A DNA stretch of 64,000 nt from an uncultured Opitutia bacterium (GCA_903840355.1 CAIMFJ010000005.1:434001-498000); one strand, 5' to 3'; shown: positions 55,585 to 64,000, counted from the first letter of the stretch. The notes: a model not told the origin generated them from the letters alone. Program-made: numbers and translations.

Positions 55585-55979
55585 TCGGCGCGACGCTCAG
55601 GCTCGAAAGGTTTCAGGAAGGTCGTCTTAAAATCGTAGACATTCACAAAGGCCTCGAGGCTATCTTCGGGCGAGCGACCAAAGAGCCCCGTTTCGATAAT
55701 ATTAAAAACAATATTACCGACATCCCGCGTGGTCTTGAGCCCCCAGTTTTGCAACAAGGGGTATGACAACGGGCCGTAATTTTCGAGTACGTACTGCCGG
55801 AAACCCTCGAGCAATTGCGGGCCAGAAACGTGACGGTTCGCAATACTCTTCCCTTTCTTCATCTCTCCATGCACCAATTTCTGGGCATGATCTAACGCAA
55901 CGCGTACTAAGTCGTAAGCAGGAACCGCATAGCGATTATCCTTAGCACAAATCTGACGTACGGCGGAATCGAAGTCCAT
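55581..55979 (-). CDS. Minf_1886-family protein
   Basis: 132 residues from the ATG at 55977-55979; a longer frame to 56057 lies inside hisC. The sequence matches the small uncharacterised family named after Methylacidiphilum infernorum Minf_1886 and found in Verrucomicrobia and Planctomycetes: MDFDSAVRQICAKDNRYAVP, then RHVSGPQLLEGFRQYVLENY, GLKTTRDVGNIVFNIIETGL and DFKTTFLKPFEP. It is mostly helical and soluble, with no signal peptide. Function unknown. It begins 8 nt after the hisC stop and probably shares its transcript. Its stop shares CTAG with the convergent HAD-DUF721 stop. Confidence 0.85.
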   Translation of the reverse strand: MDFDSAVRQICAKDNRYAVPAYDLVRVALDHAQKLVHGEMKKGKSIANRHVSGPQLLEGFRQYVLENYGPLSYPLLQNWGLKTTRDVGNIVFNIIETGLFGRSPEDSLEAFVNVYDFKTTFLKPFEPERRAD

Positions 55980-55987
55980 GAAGAGGC

Positions 55988-57076
55988 TTACAAACGGCCT
56001 AACTCGCGTAAAAGGCGAGCGTTTTGTGATTCTGTGCCCACCGTTAAACGCAACCAACCTACCATGCCATAACCCTTTAAGGGACGCACAATGACGCCTA
56101 CTTTTTGTAACTGAGTGAAGGCAGTTTCGGCCTGAGGAATTTGGGCCGCCAAGAAGTTCGCTCGGCCTTCAATGTAATTAAACCCGAGCTGCTTAAGACC
56201 AGCCATGAGCTGAGTTAAGCCCGCCGCATTGACGGCACGGGTTTCGCGCACAAAGGCGTTGTCGTCTAAAGCCGCCTCGGCGGCGGCCAAGGCGGGTAAA
56301 TTAACGTTAAAGGGCTGACGCACGCGATTTAACAAGCTGACCACTTCCGTTGAGCCCATGAGGTATCCAACGCGTAAACCTGCCAATCCATAGGCTTTAG
56401 AGAAAGTACGCGTAACCACTATTTTGCGTCCTGCGGCAATCAACCGACGCAAGTCAACCGCTTCATCGAGATACTCTGCATAGGCCTCGTCTAAGCAAAA
56501 GATAACGTCCTCTGGCAAAGATTGGGCGAGTTGTAAAATATCCTCGGGACGATCCGTTCCCCCGGTGGGATTATTGGGACTAGCCAAGAAAAGGATGCGC
56601 GTCTGGGGCGTCACGGCCGCACGCATAGCGGCTAAATCATGCCGGTAGTGAGGCATCGGCACTTCTACGGGCGTCGCCCCCATCAACAAGGTCGCTAACT
56701 TATAAACAATAAAAGCTTGGGAACCGAACACCACTTCATCCCCGGGACGTAAAAAAGTTTGGGCTAACAAAATCATCACTTCGTTAGAACCATTACCAAT
56801 CACGAAATTTTCGGGTTTTAAGCCCCAATGCTTTGCCAACTTTTCTCGCAAAAACGTGCAACCCCCATCGGGGTATAAGTGACATTGCTTCAGTGCTTGT
56901 TGAGCCGCGGCCAAACCCAAAGGCGAAGGGCCCAAGGGGTTTTCATTCGAGGCCAACTTAATGACCGAAGCAGGGTCCAAGCCAAAATCACGGGCTACCA
57001 CTTCAATCGGACGACCTGCCTCGTAGACGGGTTGCGTCAACACAGGTCGGTTTGCGAGTTCGGAATAAGACGCCAT
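55988..57076 (-). CDS. hisC: Histidinol-phosphate aminotransferase
   Basis: A PLP class I/II aminotransferase of 362 residues in histidine synthesis, transferring the amino group between histidinol phosphate and 2-oxoglutarate. Start chosen at the ATG at 57074-57076 (MASYSELANRPV); ATG at 57088 is possible. Conserved blocks: VIKLASNENPLGPSPLG, FVIGNGSNEVMILLAQTF, FLASPNNPTGGTDRPEDIL, FCLDEAYAEYLDEA, the PLP lysine in VVTRTFSKAYGLAGLRVGY, and the late GWLRLTVGTESQN. HisC-like enzymes also transaminate aromatic amino acids, so a broader role is possible. Followed by the Minf_1886 gene. Confidence 0.93.
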   Translation of the reverse strand: MASYSELANRPVLTQPVYEAGRPIEVVARDFGLDPASVIKLASNENPLGPSPLGLAAAQQALKQCHLYPDGGCTFLREKLAKHWGLKPENFVIGNGSNEVMILLAQTFLRPGDEVVFGSQAFIVYKLATLLMGATPVEVPMPHYRHDLAAMRAAVTPQTRILFLASPNNPTGGTDRPEDILQLAQSLPEDVIFCLDEAYAEYLDEAVDLRRLIAAGRKIVVTRTFSKAYGLAGLRVGYLMGSTEVVSLLNRVRQPFNVNLPALAAAEAALDDNAFVRETRAVNAAGLTQLMAGLKQLGFNYIEGRANFLAAQIPQAETAFTQLQKVGVIVRPLKGYGMVGWLRLTVGTESQNARLLRELGRL

Positions 57077-57177
57077 AGACAACTTCATCAAGGGAGGTTT
57101 GCTTCAATTGGCAAGCGAGAGACTTTTCCCACCCTCCCCGCTTGCCAGCCCAGCAGTCTTACTTTTACAAAGTCGCT

Positions 57178-58143
57178 ATGAAAATCGTGGTCACCGGGGC
57201 CAGTGGGTTTTTAGGACGTGAAGTCGCCCTCGCCGCTTTGCGCCGGGGCCATGAAGTCATCGCCCTTGGGGGTACGCAATTACCCAAGGTGCATGGCGTC
57301 GCTCGCTCCCTAACGTTAGACCTAACGCAAGCAGCCAATGTGCAGTCCTTCATGCTTGAAGAATTTCCTCAAGCTATCGTCAACTGCACCGCTTTGCCCA
57401 CCATCGATGGTTGTGCGAAAAACCCCGAGCTTGCGACCCAACTTAACGAAACTTTACCCGCGCAACTAGCCCAACTCGCTTTTCACGTCGGGGCCAAATT
57501 GGTCCACCTTTCCACCGATCTGGTGTTTGATGGAAAACGCGGTCGCTACCAACACACCGATTTACCCCAGCCGCTGCAGCATTACGGCCAAACCAAGGCC
57601 GCGGGGGAAGTAGCCGTCCTGAAGTATGGACGAGAACAGGCGACCGTCATTCGCACGACCCTGCTCAATGGCAATTCTCCTGGAGGCAATCGAGGGCTCC
57701 ACGAACGCCTTTTTCTAGACTGGAAAGTGGGCAAGCGCCCGACGCTCTTTACCGATGAAATCCGTCAACCCGTAGCGTTGAGCAATTTGGCCGATGTGAC
57801 GATTGAATTATGCGAACGTTCTAATTTATCGGGCGTCTACCATTGGGCCGGATCTGAAGCGCTCAGCCGCTATGAAATGGGCGTTAAAATTGCCGAACAT
57901 TTTCACCTCGCACCGGAGCAATATGTCCAAGGGACCCCTCAACCCACGTCGACGGACCTCCCCCCTCGCCCTCGCGATTTAAGCCTCCAATTACACCCCT
58001 TATTAGGAAAACTACGCACTCCCGCCCAAAATTTCGCCGAACAACTCGACCAATTAAGGGTCCCGCGGGGCTGTGAGGAATGGTATGAAAAAACAACCGG
58101 ACGGAAAGTCGTGCGTCTTTTGGAAAAGGGGTTAGACTTCTAA
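57178..58143 (+). CDS. NAD(P)-dependent sugar-nucleotide reductase, RmlD-like SDR
   Basis: 321 residues from the ATG at 57178. Extended SDR of the RmlD (dTDP-4-dehydrorhamnose reductase) type: the cofactor loop is KIVVTGASGFLGREVALAAL, then NCTALPTIDGCAKNPELATQ, LVHLSTDLVFDGKRGRY, and the Tyr-x-x-x-Lys pair in QHYGQTKAAGEVAV. The C-terminal part has SNLADVTIELCERSNLSGVY and HWAGSEALSRYEMGVKIAEH, as in RmlD. The other rml genes are not adjacent, so a different nucleotide sugar, or the MAT2B-like role of close relatives, remains possible. The lipoate ligase-like gene starts 2 nt downstream. Confidence 0.82.
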   Translation: MKIVVTGASGFLGREVALAALRRGHEVIALGGTQLPKVHGVARSLTLDLTQAANVQSFMLEEFPQAIVNCTALPTIDGCAKNPELATQLNETLPAQLAQLAFHVGAKLVHLSTDLVFDGKRGRYQHTDLPQPLQHYGQTKAAGEVAVLKYGREQATVIRTTLLNGNSPGGNRGLHERLFLDWKVGKRPTLFTDEIRQPVALSNLADVTIELCERSNLSGVYHWAGSEALSRYEMGVKIAEHFHLAPEQYVQGTPQPTSTDLPPRPRDLSLQLHPLLGKLRTPAQNFAEQLDQLRVPRGCEEWYEKTTGRKVVRLLEKGLDF

Positions 58144-58145
58144 AC

Positions 58146-58841
58146 ATGGATGTTCTGCCACGCCATACTGCCGATGCGATTGCCAACATGTCGGCAGATT
58201 ACCTTCTCTTAGAACATTATCCTCGTCCAACGGAGATTCGTTTCCGGCCATTCGCTTGGTCAGAACCTTCCTACACATTCGGGGTATCGCAATCTTGGAA
58301 AACTTACCGGGCACAGGTTCCGGCCGAAATCCCTTTGGTACGTCGCTGCACAGGCGGAGGCTTAGTTTCGCACCTACATGACTGGACGTTTGCCTTGGTC
58401 ATTCCGCCCAATCATCTATTATACGAAAAAGACGCCTCCGCGAGCTACCTAGCCATTCATCAAGCCTTAGCTAAAGCCCTGCAAAAACAAGGCCAGCCAG
58501 TCGACCTCGTCCCTGCGCCCCCTAGCCCACGCCCCTTCCATGCACCGGATCAGTGTGCCGAGCGGGCGGAGCCACATGACTTAATTCGCACTGACACAGG
58601 CAAGAAAGTCGCCGGCGCAGCGCAAAAACGGAATCGTAAAGGTCTTTTGATCGAAGGCTATGTTTGGCAACCTTCCTTACCCAATTGTCAGTGGGGCCAT
58701 TTTGAAACCGATTTTGTTGCCTCTCTAAGCGAAATCTTAAAGAGCCCCGCACAAAAAGTCCCCGAGCCGATTTACGACCAATTCGACCACGAAGGAGCTT
58801 GGGCCAAGTTTGCGTCGCCCGAGTGGAATCAGCGACTTTAA
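58146..58841 (+). CDS. Lipoate/biotin-protein ligase-family protein (LplA-like)
   Basis: 231 residues of the BPL/LplA/LipB fold. The substrate-binding signature is VRRCTGGGLVSHLHDWTFAL, matching the R-R-x-(T/S)-G-G-G-x-V-x-H motif of LplA/LipM. The catalytic lysine is in RTDTGKKVAGAAQKRNRKGL, followed by LIEGYVWQPSLP. It probably transfers lipoate or octanoate to 2-oxo acid dehydrogenase or glycine-cleavage proteins; a biotin substrate is less likely given the motif. The LplA C-terminal adenylation accessory domain is absent, as in LipM-type octanoyltransferases. Its stop shares TTAA with the convergent mutS stop. Confidence 0.82.
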   Translation: MDVLPRHTADAIANMSADYLLLEHYPRPTEIRFRPFAWSEPSYTFGVSQSWKTYRAQVPAEIPLVRRCTGGGLVSHLHDWTFALVIPPNHLLYEKDASASYLAIHQALAKALQKQGQPVDLVPAPPSPRPFHAPDQCAERAEPHDLIRTDTGKKVAGAAQKRNRKGLLIEGYVWQPSLPNCQWGHFETDFVASLSEILKSPAQKVPEPIYDQFDHEGAWAKFASPEWNQRL

Positions 58842-61372
58842 GCAAAGAGGTCTAACTCCGGCCCGTCATTCGACTTCGCAGGCTTGGGAGTCGGTTTACG
58901 TGGTGCTACCTCAGGCAATCCACCAGAGGTGACTGCCTTGGCGGGTAGTCCCTTGCCCGTCTCTAACCCCGCTAAAATTTCACGTGAGCGAGCCACTACG
59001 GCTGGCGGCATTCCCGCTAAACGAGCCACTTGAATACCATACGAACGATCCGCGGCCCCTGGGACCACGCGGCGGACAAAGACAATTTCGTCCTTCCACT
59101 CCTTCACCGCGACAGACCAATTCCGTAAACGTGGGAGCGATTCAGCCAGTTGGGTCAACTCGTGGTAGTGGGTCGCAAACAACGTCCGCGGGCCCTTTGG
59201 ACCTGCGCCGTGCAAGTGTTCCGCCACCGCCCAAGCAATGCTAATCCCGTCATAGGTGCTGGTACCTCGTCCGATTTCATCCAAGACCACCAGCGAACGG
59301 GTCGTCGCATTATTTAAAATATTAGCGGTCTCATTCATCTCGACCATGAAAGTCGAATTACCGCGCGAAAGTTCATCCGACGCCCCAACTCGACAGAAAA
59401 TACGGTCCACTAAACCTACTCGGGCAGACTGTGCGGGCACCCAACATCCAAGATGGGCCAATAATGCAATCAAGGCGACTTGGCGAATGTAGGTCGATTT
59501 ACCCGCCATATTGGGACCGGTCAGCAAGGCGATTTGCTCGTTGGGACAATCCAACGTCGTGTCATTCGGCACGAACGAACCTTGATTACCGCGGCGCTGC
59601 AACATCTGTTCCACTACCGGGTGACGACCTTGCACGATGTGTAAAATCTCCGAATCATCCACCACTGGACAGCACCAATGAGCGTCGCGGGCTAAGCCAG
59701 CCCAGCCACACAAGACATCGATTTCAGCTAACACGTGCGAAGTCGTGAGTAAGACTTCAGTGCGTTCTAACACCGCAGACAAAAGGGCTTGAAAGAGTTC
59801 CTGCTCCCGAGCCAAGGCTTGCTCATCAGCCCGCAAAACCTCGCGTTCCTTCATCCGTAATTCTTCGGTGGTGAAGCGTTCGGCATTCACCATGGTTTGC
59901 TTCCGAATGTAATCTGCTGGCACCGAGGCTAAATTAGCTTTCGTCACCTCAATCGCATATCCAAAAGCCCCGTTGTAACGCACCTTCAGCGACTTGATAC
60001 CGGTACGCGTTTGCTCCTGACGCTCGAAATCCGCAATCCAGGTTTTGCTATCAGTAGCGAGCGAACGCAGACGGTCCAACTCAGTATCGTACCCTGCACG
60101 CACGGCACCGCCATCTACCAAATCAATCGGTAACTCATCCGCTAAGGCCTTCGTTAAGAGTGCTAATAAATCTGCCTCGAGATGAATTCGCTCGGCAGGC
60201 GAACGCAATGCGCCCCTTGGCAAAGCGAGTAATTCTTCCTTAATCGCAGGTAGTGCCTTCAGCGTATCGCGAATCCCTCCCAACTCGCGCGGATTTCTTA
60301 AGCGATTTTGCAAACGTGCCAAGATACGTGGCACATCGCGGATGGCCTGCAGGTTATCTGTCAAACGGCTAGCTACGCCAGGGTATTTAACAAATTCGCT
60401 GACGGCACTTTGACGGGCCTGAATAACGTTTAAGTCCGTTGAGGGTTCAGCTAACCATAACGCTAAAAGACGTGCCCCCGCTGGCGTGGACGTGCGATCA
60501 ACGGTGTCCAATAAAGAACCTTCACGACCACCATTGGACGCCGCAAAGAGTTCTAGATTACGTGCGGAGGCGGCATCGAGTAATACCGAGGCTCCGAGTT
60601 TTGACTCCAAGAGGCGAAAAAGGTTCTTGGGTGGCGCACAGAGCGAATTCGTAACGTAGGTCAGGACGGCACCGGCAGTCCCGAGTGCGGGGTGCGAGTC
60701 AGTTAAGCCAAAGCCTGCTAAGCTATGAACCGAGAGGGTTTGAGCGGCCAAGCGTGCACCGGCGGCGACTTCAAAATTCCAGCCCGGCAGACGCGTTACC
60801 GACCGACCCTGCAAAAAGACTTCATAGGCCTCACGATGCTCCGCCGGAACTTCCAAGTCTTCGGGCAAAATAACTTCACGCGGGGCGAGGGAATGTAAAA
60901 GTGGCAAGAGACGCTGAGGACCGATATCCGTAGCGAGTCGAAAATCAGCCGTGGAAACATCCAGCCACGCTGCATGCCACGCGGTTTTCTCCCAAGTTAA
61001 AGCGACCAAATAATTACCCCGACGCGAATCGAGCTGAGATTCTTCCAGAGCGGTACCAGGGGTCAGAATACGAGTTAACCCCCGACGCACCAATTTTCCG
61101 GTAACTGGTGCTTCCAATTGATCGCAAAAAGCGACCTTCCAACCCGCAGCCAGGAGTCGATTCACATAGGTGGCAGCTGCATGATGCGGCAAACCTGCCA
61201 TCGGCGTCTCATGGCGCTTGGTCAGCGTCAGTCCCAAAACCTTAGAAGCCACTTCGGCATCTTCCCCGAAAACTTCATAAAAATCCCCCAACCTAAAAAG
61301 TAAAAGCGTCCCAGCCGGTAGTTTCTCGCGAAACTCGCGGTACTGGCGCTGCATCGGGGTTTCTTTTTCCAC
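58838..61372 (-). CDS. mutS: DNA mismatch repair protein MutS
   Basis: 844 residues with all MutS domains. The mismatch-binding domain has TLLLFRLGDFYEVFGEDAEV with the Phe-x-Glu (FYE) wedge; connector and core follow, and the clamp includes SLKVRYNGAFGYAIEVTKAN. The ATPase domain has Walker A LLTGPNMAGKSTYIRQVALI, GRIFCRVGASDELSRGNSTF, Walker B VVLDEIGRGTSTYDGISIAW and ATHYHELTQL. The start codon is GTG at 61370-61372; an ATG at 61354 (MQRQYREF) is an alternative. Position 61380-61387 on the complement carries GGAG-like sequence but 15 nt away. mutL is not adjacent. Confidence 0.97.
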   Translation of the reverse strand: MEKETPMQRQYREFREKLPAGTLLLFRLGDFYEVFGEDAEVASKVLGLTLTKRHETPMAGLPHHAAATYVNRLLAAGWKVAFCDQLEAPVTGKLVRRGLTRILTPGTALEESQLDSRRGNYLVALTWEKTAWHAAWLDVSTADFRLATDIGPQRLLPLLHSLAPREVILPEDLEVPAEHREAYEVFLQGRSVTRLPGWNFEVAAGARLAAQTLSVHSLAGFGLTDSHPALGTAGAVLTYVTNSLCAPPKNLFRLLESKLGASVLLDAASARNLELFAASNGGREGSLLDTVDRTSTPAGARLLALWLAEPSTDLNVIQARQSAVSEFVKYPGVASRLTDNLQAIRDVPRILARLQNRLRNPRELGGIRDTLKALPAIKEELLALPRGALRSPAERIHLEADLLALLTKALADELPIDLVDGGAVRAGYDTELDRLRSLATDSKTWIADFERQEQTRTGIKSLKVRYNGAFGYAIEVTKANLASVPADYIRKQTMVNAERFTTEELRMKEREVLRADEQALAREQELFQALLSAVLERTEVLLTTSHVLAEIDVLCGWAGLARDAHWCCPVVDDSEILHIVQGRHPVVEQMLQRRGNQGSFVPNDTTLDCPNEQIALLTGPNMAGKSTYIRQVALIALLAHLGCWVPAQSARVGLVDRIFCRVGASDELSRGNSTFMVEMNETANILNNATTRSLVVLDEIGRGTSTYDGISIAWAVAEHLHGAGPKGPRTLFATHYHELTQLAESLPRLRNWSVAVKEWKDEIVFVRRVVPGAADRSYGIQVARLAGMPPAVVARSREILAGLETGKGLPAKAVTSGGLPEVAPRKPTPKPAKSNDGPELDLFA

Positions 61373-61451
61373 GAACCCCGAAGGAAACCTCCGTTGAACT
61401 AATCGGCAAGGACGGAGTGCATCCTAGCCTGTCCTGCTCGCACAAAGTTGC

Positions 61452-62999
61452 TCACATCGCCTCGGCGGCCAGTTCGGAAAGTGCCGAACGAACCCCGTGA
61501 ACTAAGCGAACATTGGCGGTAATCGAGTGCCCCTTCATCCGCTCGTGGGTGTGAATGAGCCCATTCGATTTGCCATCTAAGTAAGGGGTGTCGACTTGAT
61601 CCAAGTCGCCGATTAATACCACCTTAGACCCCTCCCCGATTCGGGTAATCACCGTCTTCGCCTCGTGGGGGGTCATGTTTTGGGCTTCATCGACAATCAT
61701 GAAGGCATGACCAATCGAACGCCCGCGGATAAAGGTCATCGCTTCAATCTCAATTAGGCCAGCATCAATCAGCCATTGATAGGGCTTACGTGGCTGACCA
61801 AGCTGTTGAAACTGAGAGCCAAAAATAGGCTGAGCCGACTTCATCGCCTGGGCTTTTTTCTTTTTATTACGGGAATCTGTAGCCACCGAGCCCTTCTCGC
61901 TATTTCCGACCGAAGCAGGCGCACCACCACCATTGTTCTTAGCAAAAAGTACTTCTAAGTTATCGAAGTAAGGCTGAATGTAGGGAGAGAGCTTTTCTTC
62001 CTTACTCCCAGGCAAGGCTCCGATATCCTTGCCGATTTGGACCACAGGACGTGAGACGTAGAGTTTTTTGTAGGGTGAAAAATCACTGAGCACTTGCGAC
62101 AGGGCGGCAGCAATCGATAAGAAGGTTTTTCCGGTACCTGCCCGACCAAAACAAGTTACCAACTTAATTTCAGGGTTAAGCAACGCATCGAGGAAGATCC
62201 ATTGCTCGAAATTTTTGGGAATCACACGCATACCACGAGGCATTTGCAGTCCCTTTCGGGCACCGCTGACGGTGGAAATAAATTCGCGGTACAAACTAAG
62301 AGGAACAAAGGCTCCATTACCCACGCAACGTGCAGGCTCCGTCCACGAATCCGACGTCAACATCACATACTCATTCACGAGCACGGGTTGGCCTTCGTCT
62401 AATTTTACGGTCACTTGGGCCAAATCCCGGAAATCACGCATGGCAGCGGCCGAGATCGTAATTGAACGATAATCGCCTACTTCGCTCACTTCGACGCGAT
62501 CATTGCGATAATCCTGCACTTCGAGACCCAGGGCTTGAGCCTTCAAAGCCATGCAGGCATCTTTTGTGACGAGCACCACGGCACCATCAGTGGTATCTCG
62601 CAAGTAGAGTGCGGAAGCAATGATGCGGTGATCAGGAGCATCCACCTGCATAAACACAGCACGTAAACGATCCGAACGCGCCCCATTAAAGTGATCGCGA
62701 ATCAAGGAATCATTTACCACGACCCGTAGCTGACCACCGTCGCGCAACGCCGCATGCAAAGCACTGGGCTTCGTGGGATCACCTTCAGCAATTTCTTTTA
62801 ATTCACGATTCTCAAATAAACCGCGAATCGTGCGATTCACCCGACGGGCACTGGCACCTAATTGCCCCTGCTGGGTTTTTAAACGATCTAGCTCTGACAA
62901 AACTTCTACCGGGAGGGCCACCGTGTGCTCATCAAACTTAAAAATCGACTCGGGGTCATGAATAAGAACGTTAGTGTCAAGAACGTAGGTTTTTTTCAC
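61452..62999 (-). CDS. PIN-PhoH fusion protein (PhoH2/YlaK-like ribonuclease-helicase)
   Basis: 515 residues. An N-terminal PIN nuclease domain (about 1-140) has KTYVLDTNVLIHDPESIF and later DAPDHRIIASALYL with VVLVTKDACMALKAQALG, giving the acidic PIN residues. A C-terminal PhoH ATPase (about 250-515) has Walker A CFGRAGTGKTFLSIAAALSQ, KLYVSRPVVQIGKDIGALPG, Walker B AFMIVDEAQNMTPHEAKTVI and KVVLIGDLDQVDTPYLD. Related PhoH2 proteins unwind and cleave RNA. A roughly 35-residue Gly/Ser/Lys-rich insertion (GGGAPASVGNSEKGSVATDS and KKKKAQ) interrupts the ATPase. Start is GTG at 62997-62999. Confidence 0.93.
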   Translation of the reverse strand: MKKTYVLDTNVLIHDPESIFKFDEHTVALPVEVLSELDRLKTQQGQLGASARRVNRTIRGLFENRELKEIAEGDPTKPSALHAALRDGGQLRVVVNDSLIRDHFNGARSDRLRAVFMQVDAPDHRIIASALYLRDTTDGAVVLVTKDACMALKAQALGLEVQDYRNDRVEVSEVGDYRSITISAAAMRDFRDLAQVTVKLDEGQPVLVNEYVMLTSDSWTEPARCVGNGAFVPLSLYREFISTVSGARKGLQMPRGMRVIPKNFEQWIFLDALLNPEIKLVTCFGRAGTGKTFLSIAAALSQVLSDFSPYKKLYVSRPVVQIGKDIGALPGSKEEKLSPYIQPYFDNLEVLFAKNNGGGAPASVGNSEKGSVATDSRNKKKKAQAMKSAQPIFGSQFQQLGQPRKPYQWLIDAGLIEIEAMTFIRGRSIGHAFMIVDEAQNMTPHEAKTVITRIGEGSKVVLIGDLDQVDTPYLDGKSNGLIHTHERMKGHSITANVRLVHGVRSALSELAAEAM

Positions 63000-63047
63000 G
63001 AATTAGATTCTCGCTGCTTTCCAGCCAGGAGCAACTCGTAAAATAAT

Positions 63048-63353
63048 TTACTTCGCTTGGCGCCCTAGGTCTCTGAGGTACTTCCAACTGTAGATGCCTG
63101 TCTTGTGACCATCGCTAAACTCAAATGTCACTGCATAATTACCCACCCGAGACCAACCCGTGATTTGCACTCCCGGGAAAAGCCGTGGGCCATCACCACC
63201 CCAACGCTGTCCCAAAATATCAACCTCCCCCATATTCTCAGCACTGGGAGAATGTTCACGCAAGAACTCGGCCGCCAAGACGTCTTCATGTCCATCTGGC
63301 CAACGGATCGCTAAAAAAGCACCAATGATTTGTAGGTCAACAGGCGGCCCCAT
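63048..63353 (-). CDS. DUF971-family protein
   Basis: 101 residues from the ATG at 63351-63353. Matches DUF971, the small domain also found at the N-terminus of gamma-butyrobetaine hydroxylase: AIRWPDGHEDVLAAEFLREH, SPSAEN, FPGVQITGWSRVGNYAVTFE, FSDGHKTGIYSWKYLRDLG. Stand-alone members bind metal or Fe-S clusters in some reports, but this copy lacks cysteines. In-frame starts at 63401 (ATG) and 63404 (GTG) add a tail without family match. It is transcribed divergently from ybaB across 93 nt, and 48 nt separate its stop from the PIN-PhoH start. Confidence 0.88.
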   Translation of the reverse strand: MGPPVDLQIIGAFLAIRWPDGHEDVLAAEFLREHSPSAENMGEVDILGQRWGGDGPRLFPGVQITGWSRVGNYAVTFEFSDGHKTGIYSWKYLRDLGRQAK

Positions 63354-63446
63354 GCCTTCAAAGTGTGCGGTCCAAACCTCGGCGCAAGCCCCGACCCGCA
63401 TCACCGCCTTGACTCCCTATCCTCTTTCTCAAACCTTAGTGGCATT

Positions 63447-63752
63447 ATGGCAGGCGTAGGCAAACTCCTCAAACAAGCCCAAAAGATGCAACGCGGCATC
63501 ACCGAGGCTCAGCAAAAACTCACCGATGAACGCATTGAGATTTCACACGGGGGTGGAGCCATCCGGATTACCGTGAATGGTCACGGCGCGGTGCTGGCCC
63601 TCAACCTTGATCCCAATTTTCTTAAAGAGGATAAAACCTTTGTCGAAGTTGCCTTAGTCGCCGCCCTTCAAGAAGCCGGAGACAAAGCTCGCGAGCTTCA
63701 CGAGGCCACCATGGCTAAAGCCACGGCTGGCTTCCAACTGCCTGGGTTCTAA
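63447..63752 (+). CDS. ybaB: YbaB/EbfC nucleoid-associated protein
   Basis: 101 residues from the ATG at 63447; the frame is open to 63363 but that part overlaps the DUF971 gene. The family features are the N-terminal helix VGKLLKQAQKMQRGITEAQQ, the central strands IEISHGGGAIRITVNGHGAV and a helical tail ending TAGFQLPGF. Homologues form tweezer-like dimers that bind DNA. The gene is 8 nt upstream of recR, a conserved ybaB-recR pair; dnaX, the usual third member, is not next to it here. Confidence 0.94.
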   Translation: MAGVGKLLKQAQKMQRGITEAQQKLTDERIEISHGGGAIRITVNGHGAVLALNLDPNFLKEDKTFVEVALVAALQEAGDKARELHEATMAKATAGFQLPGF

Positions 63753-63760
63753 ATTAACCC

Positions 63761-64000
63761 GTGACGCCTAACTTCGATAAAATCCGGCAACTCCTCAAAC
63801 AGTTGCCTGGACTGGGTCACCGTTCGGCCGAACGTATCGCCTTACACTTGCTGGTCGAACGTCCTGGCAAACTCGCCCCTCTACTCGAAGCACTCAAAGC
63901 AGCCCAAGAGACCGTGCACCGCTGCGAGCGCTGTGGTAATCTCACCGAGACTACTTTGTGTGAAACGTGTGCCGACCCTAAGCGTGACTCAGGTTTAATC
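63761..64000 (+). CDS. recR: Recombination protein RecR (3' end beyond window)
   Basis: The first 80 codons of RecR, starting at GTG 63761, 8 nt after ybaB. The N-terminal helix-hairpin-helix is FDKIRQLLKQLPGLGHRSAE and RIALHLL. The four zinc-finger cysteines lie at residues 55, 58, 67 and 70 (CERCGNL and CETC). The Toprim domain and C-terminus are past the window edge. RecR works with RecO to load RecA onto gapped DNA. The frame runs open to base 64000. Confidence 0.95.
   Translation, partial: MTPNFDKIRQLLKQLPGLGHRSAERIALHLLVERPGKLAPLLEALKAAQETVHRCERCGNLTETTLCETCADPKRDSGLI

Overview
The window reads as a chromosomal piece of a free-living bacterium of the Verrucomicrobiota, most likely an Opitutae-like lineage. 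Supporting evidence is the set of families typical of the Planctomycetes-Verrucomicrobia group: DUF1501, cytochrome-C-like PSD1/DUF1549/DUF1553, DUF1080, DUF6807 ('PmoA family'), a Tat-exported Gfo/Idh/MocA oxidoreductase, and a Minf_1886-family protein. GC is moderate, genes are packed tightly, and almost no start codon has a Shine-Dalgarno sequence in front of it. No rRNA is present, so the assignment is inference. I see no prophage, insertion sequence, integrase or CRISPR array.

Layout. 1-11.3 kb: eight co-directional minus-strand genes, read from right to left, for sugar or polysaccharide use (DUF6807, PSD1/LamG/DUF1553, DUF1501, MFS transporter, esterase, DUF1080, and a sugar ABC ATPase and permease; the permease is cut by the window edge). 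11.5-15.6 kb: amino-sugar operon glmM, GlmU-like acetyltransferase, glmS, closed by a strong terminator. 15.7-16.3 kb: a small zinc-finger protein and two near-identical tRNA-Lys genes. 16.3-23.1 kb: rRNA methyltransferase, asd, an L,D-transpeptidase, and the cell-shape operon mreB-mreC-mreD-mrdA, possibly headed by a 42-codon ORF overlapping mreB. 23.2-27.6 kb: secreted beta-helix protein, exported oxidoreductase, uppP. 27.7-34.1 kb: trpB, yicC, a HU/IHF-like protein, hisS, murJ, and an amidase.

34.1-43.8 kb is the clearest metabolic unit: a DeoR-type regulator, rhamnulokinase, a fused rhamnulose-1-phosphate aldolase/lactaldehyde dehydrogenase, lutABC, and an S9 peptidase. It would take L-rhamnulose to dihydroxyacetone phosphate plus lactaldehyde, then lactate, then pyruvate, with no microcompartment genes nearby. 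An AT-rich spacer and an unrecognised 592-aa protein follow. 45.8-64 kb is mostly housekeeping: metG, menF, dtd, hisF, a CNNM/CorC membrane protein, nadB, panE, hisC, a sugar-nucleotide reductase, a lipoate ligase-like protein, mutS, a PIN-PhoH ATPase, DUF971, ybaB, and a right-truncated recR.

Most worth following up: a HAD-family domain fused to a DciA/DUF721-like domain at 54.5-55.6 kb, with the second catalytic Asp of the HAD motif replaced; the mreB-coupled micro-ORF; the acetyltransferase-only GlmU-like protein between glmM and glmS; the unknown 592-aa protein; and window-wide architecture, with convergent genes sharing stop tetranucleotides and leaders lacking Shine-Dalgarno sequences.
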